A DNA stretch of 22,158 nt from Candidatus Bathyarchaeota archaeon. GTDB taxonomy: Archaea > Asgardarchaeota > Lokiarchaeia > Sigyniarchaeales > Sigyniarchaeaceae. This document shows, piece by piece, positions 16,081-22,158 of this stretch. Each line of letters begins with the position of its first letter. Position 1 is the stretch's first letter. The position numbers were made by a program, and so were the translations under genes. The notes below the pieces were generated by a model that was not told the DNA's origin, ran no database searches, and saw nothing but the letters and a program-made list of their open reading frames with translations. Where the stretch lies: assembly GCA_014729935.1 (NCBI GenBank), contig WJJB01000022.1, positions 1 through 22,158 of the forward strand. The letters run 5' to 3'.

Positions 16081-17898
16081 ATGTGGCGCGTGCTCGGAAC
16101 CCTTTCCAAGGAAAGCTATGACCGGCAGTACTCCGACCGTGAATTATTGCGACGGTTGATTCCCTACATCGGCGCGCAGAAGAAGTTCTTCGTGCTAAGC
16201 ATCCTGTTCTCCGCGTGCCGTGCAATCGCCTCGCTGGTGACCCCGTTGTTCTTCGCCATCGTGTTCGAGGAGCTGGTACGGTTGGGAACCAGCGCCGGTG
16301 CTATTACGGGCCCCACGACCATCTGGCTATTCAGTGGATTTTACGTGCTTTTCCTCGTGTTGGAGTGGGTTTTCTCCTACTTCAATTCGGTGAACAAGCA
16401 AAAATTGCAAAGCAACACCATGTATGCCCTGCGTCACGACCTATTCAAGCGAGTTAACCAGCACGAGCTGCAATTCTTCGACCGGAACAAGACGGGACTG
16501 CTCATGGCCCGCATCAGCGGTGATGCCTTCCAGGTGGGTAGCGTCATGAACACGGTGGTGGACTTTGTGGAGATCGTCATGTTCTCGGTGGTTATCTTGG
16601 GTGCCATGTTCGCCATCAATTGGCAGCTCACGGCCCTGGCCGCACTGGTTTTTCCCCTGCTTTTCGCCTTCATCTTCGTGTTGCGCAAATACCTGCGGCG
16701 GTATTCCCTGCTCCAACGCCGTGCTGAGGCGGCGGTTAATTCTGCCACCGAGGAATACATCCGGGGCGTGCAGGTCACGAAGAGTTTTGGCCAGGAACAA
16801 CGGGTGCAACGGCACTACGAGGCGCTCCAATCACGCAAGGCCAGCGTGAATGCACGGCGGTTCTTCGTGTTTCGATCGTTCCCCGAGATCATCGACTTCT
16901 TCACCGCCATCGCGCTCTTCATATTCTTGGTTGGCGGTGGCATCGATGTCCTGCGTGGTGGCATCACGCCCGGCATCCTGTACCTTTTCATCACCTACAT
17001 CAGGCGCCTGTTCCAGCCGCTAGTGCAGCTGGGGACTTTCTACGCCACCCTTCAAGGAGGGTTTGCCGCCGCCGAGAGGATGTTTTCCCTGATGGACGTG
17101 GAGGTTTCGGTGAAGGCCGGCGGGCAAACCTGCCCGCCGTTGAAGGGACGGATCGAGTTCAGGAACGTGTTTTTCGCCTACAGTAAGAAGAAAGGGGACG
17201 TGATACGGAACCTGTCCTTGGACGTGCCGCCAGGGGAATTGCTGGCCATCGTTGGCGAGACGGGTGCTGGGAAGACCACCCTCGCCTCCTTGCTTGCCCG
17301 CTTTTACGAGTACCAAGAAGGCGAGATCCTCGTGGACGGGATCCCGATCAACCGGCTCGATCCCGACTCGTTGCGCGACCAGCTGGGTTACGTCCTCCAG
17401 GACCCGTTCCTGTTCACCGGGACGATACGGGAGAACCTGTTGCTGGGGGCACCCGGTGCCACGCGCGACGACATCGACCAAGCCGTCAAGGCGGTGCGGG
17501 CCAACACGTTCATCAAGACGCTGCCCGGTGGCCTCGATGCGACGGTGCTGGAGCAAGGCAGGAACCTCTCGCAAGGACAGAAGCAACTGCTTGCCTTGGC
17601 TCGTGTATTGCTCAAGGATCCCGCCATCCTGATCCTCGACGAGGCGACTGCATCGGTCGACGCTTACACCGAGAAGATGATACAGGATGCGTTGGAAAGA
17701 GTGTTTGAGGACCGCACCACCATCGTGATCGCCCATCGTTTATCCACGGTCCTGAATGCCGACCGGATCATCGTCATGGATAACGGGCGCATCGTGGAGG
17801 AGGGAACCCATGTCGAACTCATCAGGCGTGAAGGGCGGTACCGGGAGTTATACAAGACCTACTACGCGCACCAGGGTATGTTGGAACCAATGGCGTGA
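16081..17898 (+). CDS. ABC exporter half-transporter, canonical-site subunit
   Basis: 605 residues, a normal length for the family. The six-helix membrane domain is at about 30-330; the ATPase domain has Walker A GETGAGKTT (392-400), Q-loop LQDPFLF, signature LSQGQ (496-500), Walker B ILILDEATASVD with catalytic Glu521, and switch AHR near 555. The intact Glu combined with the altered signature (LSQGQ for LSGGQ) complements the preceding subunit, which has LSGGQ but Asp. Together they build one hydrolytic site (this Walker A/B with the partner's LSGGQ) and one degenerate site. It begins 2 bp after the partner's TGA, in one operon. Placed amid glycan-active surface genes, it may export a lipid, glycolipid or peptide of the envelope; that is inference from context. 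Confidence 0.94.
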   Translation: MWRVLGTLSKESYDRQYSDRELLRRLIPYIGAQKKFFVLSILFSACRAIASLVTPLFFAIVFEELVRLGTSAGAITGPTTIWLFSGFYVLFLVLEWVFSYFNSVNKQKLQSNTMYALRHDLFKRVNQHELQFFDRNKTGLLMARISGDAFQVGSVMNTVVDFVEIVMFSVVILGAMFAINWQLTALAALVFPLLFAFIFVLRKYLRRYSLLQRRAEAAVNSATEEYIRGVQVTKSFGQEQRVQRHYEALQSRKASVNARRFFVFRSFPEIIDFFTAIALFIFLVGGGIDVLRGGITPGILYLFITYIRRLFQPLVQLGTFYATLQGGFAAAERMFSLMDVEVSVKAGGQTCPPLKGRIEFRNVFFAYSKKKGDVIRNLSLDVPPGELLAIVGETGAGKTTLASLLARFYEYQEGEILVDGIPINRLDPDSLRDQLGYVLQDPFLFTGTIRENLLLGAPGATRDDIDQAVKAVRANTFIKTLPGGLDATVLEQGRNLSQGQKQLLALARVLLKDPAILILDEATASVDAYTEKMIQDALERVFEDRTTIVIAHRLSTVLNADRIIVMDNGRIVEEGTHVELIRREGRYRELYKTYYAHQGMLEPMA

Positions 17899-18352
17899 TC
17901 TTTTCTACCGGGCCGACAACGGCAGACACGCGGCAATTTCTTGATGGGTATTTCAGGAGGTTTTCCATCGTTAATGTACATGCTAAATAACATTCCCACG
18001 ATGCTGCGAACCGTAAACAAATACGGGAAATGCCCGATACCACCAGCCAAGTTCACGGCCAAAGCCCAAGATAACCCCTAGAAAACCCGGTACCGTGCGG
18101 TTCAGGTAAGGGCACAAGGGTTATTAAGTGATCTGAAATGGTTCCAAATCAATTTCCAAGCAACAAAGGCTAAGCATGTTGCCACGCGGTTTCCAACGAG
18201 CCTGAAAATATTAATGAGCTCCAAGGAATAATGCTATAACAATCAAGGTAGTCTTGGAATGAAACCGAGTTGACCGATGTCTCTTACCAGGTTGATACCG
18301 CATCAAGCCCCGGTGTGTTGAGATTTCACTCTCTATCTTTACATGTAACCCC
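17899..18352. other. Intergenic region with a possible gene remnant
   Basis: About 450 bp between the exporter and the lyase gene. The lyase promoter should lie here but no clear TATA or ribosome site stands out. On the minus strand, about 17925-18075, one frame reads ALAVNLAGGIGHFPYLFTVR, then IVGMLFSMYINDGKPPEI, which looks like a conserved membrane-protein segment. An upstream TAG and a neighbouring frame (GTGFSRGYLGL) suggest a frameshifted remnant. I cannot name the family. Confidence 0.3.
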
Positions 18353-20413
18353 GTGAATCACTTGGATGATGAACCGATGAAGAAGGAAGAAATGAATGGA
18401 CGGTCACCCCTGCTGGAAACGAGTCGAGCCCGTCGAGCCATTCTTGCCATCGCATTACTAATGCCTGTTCTTGTCTTAAACGCCGGGTTTACCATCTTGC
18501 TGAATAATTGGGAGGATCTGCATTTTCCCATGAGCGAGGAGGAAAAAATCGATTTTACACTATTTTCGATGCGTTACGAGCAGGAAATCTGGGGTGAACC
18601 CAACATTACCGCCGCAAATAGCATCGCAGCCAAGCTAACCCCGTCATCCCAGGGATTGTATTTCTCGGATCTTGATTACGATGACGAGTCACGAGCCAAC
18701 TGGAACCCGTGGTTGCACCTGGGTCGGTTGCTCCTGATGATCAAGTATTATGGCAAGGATGTGCTGGCATTGGACCATGATGCACTGACCATGGTGTTGG
18801 GGACCTTGGATTACTGGTTGAACCGGGACTTGCAAAGCCTCAACTGGTGGTATAACCGGATAGCGGTGCCTCAACACATCGGGGATATTGGAATCTTGCT
18901 CGGGGACCACTTGACGGGGAATCGCCATGATAAGGTGGAGGATCTAGCAAGACGCGGGATCCTCATCACTGGGGGGCTCAACAAGATGACGGGGGCAAAC
19001 TTGATAGACGCCGTGGAGACCACGATTAAATACGCCGTGTTAACAGGGAAAGGCTATTTCCTGAAGATGGCGGTGGCACGTGCTGAAGAGGAGATCATCA
19101 TTACCGGTGGCAGCACCCAAGGCATCAAGCAGGATTACACGTTTTACCAGCACGGGGTGCAACAGGCTATAACGAGTTATGGCGTGGTTTACACATCAGG
19201 CTTGGCCGAGCTGGCTGGCATCTTGGGTAATTCCACTTTCCAGTTTTCGGAGGAGAAAATTGGCATCCTGGTGGATTTCATGCTCCACGGGCAAAGGTAC
19301 GCGATCCGAGGAAATTGGTCCAATTATCTCGGCAACGGGCGTTCCTTTTCTCGTGCCAACGGGAACAACGCTCGATCGATCAAGTCCGCAGTCGCCACCT
19401 TGCTGGAACTCGAGAAAACCCCAAAGAAGGGTGAATTGCAGGAATTCCATGATTCCTTCGACAACCTGAGCCTTGCATTGAATGAAAGCAAGTACTTTCC
19501 TTTCTCGTACACCTTGGTTACCATGTCACCGACTCATTACATGGCAGCCAAGGGGGCATTCGATGGCTTCATTAATTCCGAGATGGTGAACTCCGAGAAT
19601 CGCCTCGGGAAAAACCTGGGATACGGGGGCGTGACGACGTATCAATTCACCGGGGCGGAATATAACGACATCAGTGCCATCATGGATTTCTCGATGTGGC
19701 CAGGTACAACCGCGTTTCACGAGACGGATGAGGTCCTTGCTGAACACGGGAATCGATACCGGAGCACGACGACGCACTCGGGTGGCGCCGCGGAAGGCGT
19801 GGTGGGTGGGCTATACGTGGACATCGAGAACGAGGGGGGATTGTACAGCCGGCAAGCATATGCCTGTTACCGCGGGTTGATGGTTTGCCTGGGCACCGCC
19901 ATCACTTGCACGGATCCGCAGAATATCAATGGCATATTCACCACGGTTAACCAGGTGTTCGCGGAAAACGCATCCTCCAATGGCGTGGAGCTCGAGCCAG
20001 GCACCACGGTGATCAACAGCACCTCGGTGGTTTCAAACGGGGCATTTGCATACTACCACCTGGATGGCACGCATGACCTGACCGCATCGGTGACCAACGA
20101 GAGTGGTAGCCTTGCCCGAAACAATCCATCACAAACCATGACGTTGACCGATGAAGTATTCAAGCTCTATTATGCATTTGGTCCACAACCCGTGAATGAA
20201 TCCTTCGCGTATGCGGTGCTCGCGAACGTGGATGGAGATGCACCGGCAAACGCCAGCAATCTGGGTATTGCGAAGATCACCAACACGGACAGCGTCCAGG
20301 CAGTTGAATTCTCGGATGGCACGACGGTCGTGATCTTCCACGAGATGGGAACCCACGTCCTCCTGAATGGAACCGAAGTGTCCGCCACGACCCATTGCGT
20401 GAAAATCTATTAA
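18353..20413 (+). CDS. Membrane-anchored polysaccharide lyase family 8 (hyaluronate/chondroitin/xanthan lyase type)
   Basis: 686 residues from GTG 18353; ATGs at 18377 and 18392 are equally possible, the latter following AAGGAAG. A basic cluster (SRARR) and one helix (about 29-50) anchor the protein with the catalytic part outside. The alpha/alpha-toroid domain shows the family landmarks: substrate-stacking NWW (164-166) with the following IAVPQHIGDIGILLG, TGAN with Asn216, FYQH with His267, SYG with Tyr276, NGRSFSR with Arg330, and MWPGTTA near 448. The spacings Asn-His 51, His-Tyr 9 and Tyr-Arg 54 match the catalytic set of pneumococcal hyaluronate lyase, so activity is expected. A beta-sandwich C-terminal half follows. 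These enzymes cleave uronic-acid glycans by beta-elimination. Many NxT/S sequons are present. The next gene starts 29 bp downstream. PL8 enzymes are known mostly from bacteria. Confidence 0.88.
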   Translation: MNHLDDEPMKKEEMNGRSPLLETSRARRAILAIALLMPVLVLNAGFTILLNNWEDLHFPMSEEEKIDFTLFSMRYEQEIWGEPNITAANSIAAKLTPSSQGLYFSDLDYDDESRANWNPWLHLGRLLLMIKYYGKDVLALDHDALTMVLGTLDYWLNRDLQSLNWWYNRIAVPQHIGDIGILLGDHLTGNRHDKVEDLARRGILITGGLNKMTGANLIDAVETTIKYAVLTGKGYFLKMAVARAEEEIIITGGSTQGIKQDYTFYQHGVQQAITSYGVVYTSGLAELAGILGNSTFQFSEEKIGILVDFMLHGQRYAIRGNWSNYLGNGRSFSRANGNNARSIKSAVATLLELEKTPKKGELQEFHDSFDNLSLALNESKYFPFSYTLVTMSPTHYMAAKGAFDGFINSEMVNSENRLGKNLGYGGVTTYQFTGAEYNDISAIMDFSMWPGTTAFHETDEVLAEHGNRYRSTTTHSGGAAEGVVGGLYVDIENEGGLYSRQAYACYRGLMVCLGTAITCTDPQNINGIFTTVNQVFAENASSNGVELEPGTTVINSTSVVSNGAFAYYHLDGTHDLTASVTNESGSLARNNPSQTMTLTDEVFKLYYAFGPQPVNESFAYAVLANVDGDAPANASNLGIAKITNTDSVQAVEFSDGTTVVIFHEMGTHVLLNGTEVSATTHCVKIY

Positions 20414-20442
20414 TTGGCTATATCAGGGAGGGATGAAAATCC

Positions 20443-21693
20443 ATGAATCGGAGATTATTAGGGGCATCATTGTACCAGGCGGTTAACTTCGCGGGTTTCA
20501 TAGTTTTTGCACATTATTCAGGTAATTTCCTGGGAGAGTTAGACGATGGCGAACATTTGTATTGGGTATTCACCGCGTTCGCGTATCCCATCATCATGCT
20601 TATCATTTCGACTCTCGTGAAACAAGTTCGTCGTGTCTTGCCAGTCATTGCAGTTGCTTCCACCTTAGTCGGGATCTATGGTCTCATCCCAACAGCACCG
20701 AATTTCATATCCCCGCTAGTTAACTTGTCTTCGGGAATGGTCTTCTGCTATTTCCTTGCCCTCTCGTCGATGCTCATGCTCTTTGTTTCATCGCAGGAAG
20801 TGCTATTCAACGTGATGCGTGATATAATAAGCGGGATCTCCTTGAAAGACGCGTGTATTGTTGGCGGGAGTTATTCCATCGCTGGAGTGGCTGGGGCTAT
20901 TTCCATTTTCTTTGGAAGATATGGATGGCTTAATCCTGCGATGATTTTTTCTTACGTCCTACCCGTCGGCCTGCTGTTTTATTACATGTTCGTCAAGTTC
21001 CAATCACGACCGGAAGGTGCTCTCGAGGCGGACCACGGCCTTAGGAAGGGAACCATCATGAAAAAAGACAAGTCCCACCGGTTCAAGATGGTTTTCTTCT
21101 TCATCGGAGAGACATTGAGCCTGTTGCTCGTCGTGCTGGTGGCAGGGATGGCTTCACCTGATTCTTACATGGTCGAACTCAGGTGGTATTTCTGGATGGG
21201 CCTTATCATGGCCACGGGCGTTTCAATGGCGGTTCTGGCAATAAATATACGGAATTTTAAGCCAGAATTGGAAGAGAACATACTTGAATTCATCATTCCG
21301 ATGCAGAAACAATGGATGATTACCACCCTCGTGGCGTGGGGGTCTGCAACCGTGGTGACATGTCTCGAGTTGTTCGTGGAATGGTACCACGGAACACCAA
21401 TGGGTTCATTGATTGATGGCATCGTCGCGGGCATTGGGCTTGGCACATACACCTTACTGGCGTTCGTGTTAAACGTTGGACGACGAAAATGGATCCCGGT
21501 CCTTGTTGGTTTTACGCTTTCATTCATGATAATACTGGGCACTTACCTGGCACCAATGGTTGACCAAGATGTATTGAATATCATCGAGGATTACCTGTTC
21601 GTGTTCCCGGTCCTGTTCATGGCATTCATTGCAATCCAATTGCTTTCTTTATTCCTAAGTCTCAAAAAGATGCAGGAACAAGGGAATCAATGA
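20443..21693 (+). CDS. Twelve-helix MFS-like membrane protein downstream of the lyase
   Basis: 416 residues, with about twelve hydrophobic helices in two groups of six separated by a hydrophilic loop (about 188-215, FQSRPEGALEADHGLRKG then KKDKSHR), the layout of major-facilitator transporters. The loop after the second helix is basic (LVKQVRR), reminiscent of MFS motif A but without its full consensus. A strong ribosome site, GGGAGGGATG (20426-20435), precedes the ATG. It follows the polysaccharide lyase gene by 29 bp and is almost surely in its operon, so uptake of released unsaturated sugars or a role in surface glycan handling is a reasonable guess. The family assignment is uncertain; I see no cofactor or catalytic motif. 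Confidence 0.7.
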   Translation: MNRRLLGASLYQAVNFAGFIVFAHYSGNFLGELDDGEHLYWVFTAFAYPIIMLIISTLVKQVRRVLPVIAVASTLVGIYGLIPTAPNFISPLVNLSSGMVFCYFLALSSMLMLFVSSQEVLFNVMRDIISGISLKDACIVGGSYSIAGVAGAISIFFGRYGWLNPAMIFSYVLPVGLLFYYMFVKFQSRPEGALEADHGLRKGTIMKKDKSHRFKMVFFFIGETLSLLLVVLVAGMASPDSYMVELRWYFWMGLIMATGVSMAVLAINIRNFKPELEENILEFIIPMQKQWMITTLVAWGSATVVTCLELFVEWYHGTPMGSLIDGIVAGIGLGTYTLLAFVLNVGRRKWIPVLVGFTLSFMIILGTYLAPMVDQDVLNIIEDYLFVFPVLFMAFIAIQLLSLFLSLKKMQEQGNQ

Positions 21694-21740
21694 CTCGGCG
21701 TGTGTTGGACGCGAGCCGTTCATAGATTCATTTAGATAGA

Positions 21741-21752
21741 GCAATATATTGC
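21741..21752. repeat. 12-bp palindrome between convergent genes
   Basis: GCAATATATTGC is perfectly self-complementary and lies between the 3' ends of the MFS-like gene and the minus-strand surface-protein gene. It is AT-rich and followed by ATTTTTGC, so a shared termination region is plausible. Otherwise 21694-21848 shows no gene. Confidence 0.35.
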
Positions 21753-21848
21753 ATTTTTGCTATATCTCACGAGAGACGGTAGATGATTAGGAGTCATAGC
21801 AATAGGAGGACGGATTTTTGTCGTTGCTCGCTAATCTCGATAATTCAC

Positions 21849-22158
21849 TCACGCTCGAGTTAAAGACAGCCTGAATTCCTTTCGTCTCGAAACCACGAAT
21901 ATGATTGCAATTCCTGCCAAGATTCCAAGTAGCAGCACGCCACCGTATCCACTTACTTCATTGCATTCAATGGTGATGCTCCCCGAAATTAATGGTGCTG
22001 AGGAATTGTACCTGCTCGTTACAACCACCGCATACCAGTAAATGCCAGTTGCGGGCACGACATCGATGAAGGATGTTTCAGTGGTGGAAGCGAGTGCGGT
22101 TGCCTGTGCAATGTTGCCGGGGGTGATCGCTGTGTCATGACGGTACACGGTGTAATTA
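21849..22158 (-). CDS. C-terminal part of a membrane-anchored surface protein (partial)
   Basis: The frame is open from the right edge, so the N-terminus is outside the window; about 103 residues are visible. The first part (NYTVYRHDTAITPGNI, TSFIDVVPATGIYWYAVVVT) has the strand pattern of a fibronectin type III or similar Ig-like repeat, with sequons near its end. A Gly-rich spacer (VSGYGG), one membrane helix (VLLLGILAGIAIIFVV) and a basic tail (SRRKEFRLSLTRA) follow. This is a typical archaeal or general type I surface anchor with the beta-domains outside and the tail in the cytoplasm. The size and function of the extracellular part are unknown. It runs convergently to the MFS-like gene. 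Confidence 0.75.
   Translation of the reverse strand, partial: NYTVYRHDTAITPGNIAQATALASTTETSFIDVVPATGIYWYAVVVTSRYNSSAPLISGSITIECNEVSGYGGVLLLGILAGIAIIFVVSRRKEFRLSLTRA

Overview
The window reads as a piece of a mid-GC prokaryotic chromosome, most likely from an archaeon. The reasons are TATA-like boxes upstream of genes, T-runs directly after stop codons, surface proteins held by N- and C-terminal membrane helices and rich in N-glycosylation sequons, and a class I hybrid-cluster protein with its partner ferredoxin. An Asgard-type or other uncultured lineage is a guess; no marker gene here fixes the phylum. There are no rRNA, tRNA, CRISPR or recognisable insertion sequences.

Left third, minus strand (1-5900): a two-gene operon encodes a metallophosphoesterase-fold protein related to Mre11/SbcD/YhaO, followed by a very long coiled-coil ATPase related to Rad50/SbcC/YhaN that runs off the left edge. 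Both are unusual. The Mre11-like protein has lost nearly every metal-binding residue. The ATPase has no visible zinc hook; mid-coil it carries a tight two-helix transmembrane hairpin. It also has one in-frame TAG at codon 186. Upstream, behind a perfect 20-bp palindrome, lies a small pair: a helical protein overlapping a short nucleotidyltransferase (MNT-type) gene that looks truncated. About 860 bp with no convincing gene follows.

Middle (6759-10015): hcp (class I hybrid-cluster protein, all cluster ligands present) and a dicluster-type ferredoxin protein, both on the minus strand and separated by a hairpin plus T9 terminator. A TATA-like box and a 14-bp palindrome sit upstream of hcp. This looks like a nitrosative or redox stress module. 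A truncated glyoxalase/VOC gene follows on the plus strand.

Right half, plus strand (10043-21693): a surface and glycan region. It holds a membrane-anchored GxGYxYP-family putative glycoside hydrolase overlapping a polytopic membrane protein, a small zinc-ribbon protein, a heterodimeric ABC exporter (one degenerate and one canonical ATPase subunit), and a membrane-anchored polysaccharide lyase family 8 enzyme with its catalytic Asn/His/Tyr/Arg set, followed by a 12-helix MFS-like membrane protein. The layout repeats the pattern of one anchored glycan enzyme plus one polytopic partner on both sides of the exporter. The right edge holds the C-terminus of another surface protein on the minus strand.

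The most promising candidate for an undescribed system is the membrane-hairpin Rad50-like ATPase with its apparently dead Mre11-like partner.
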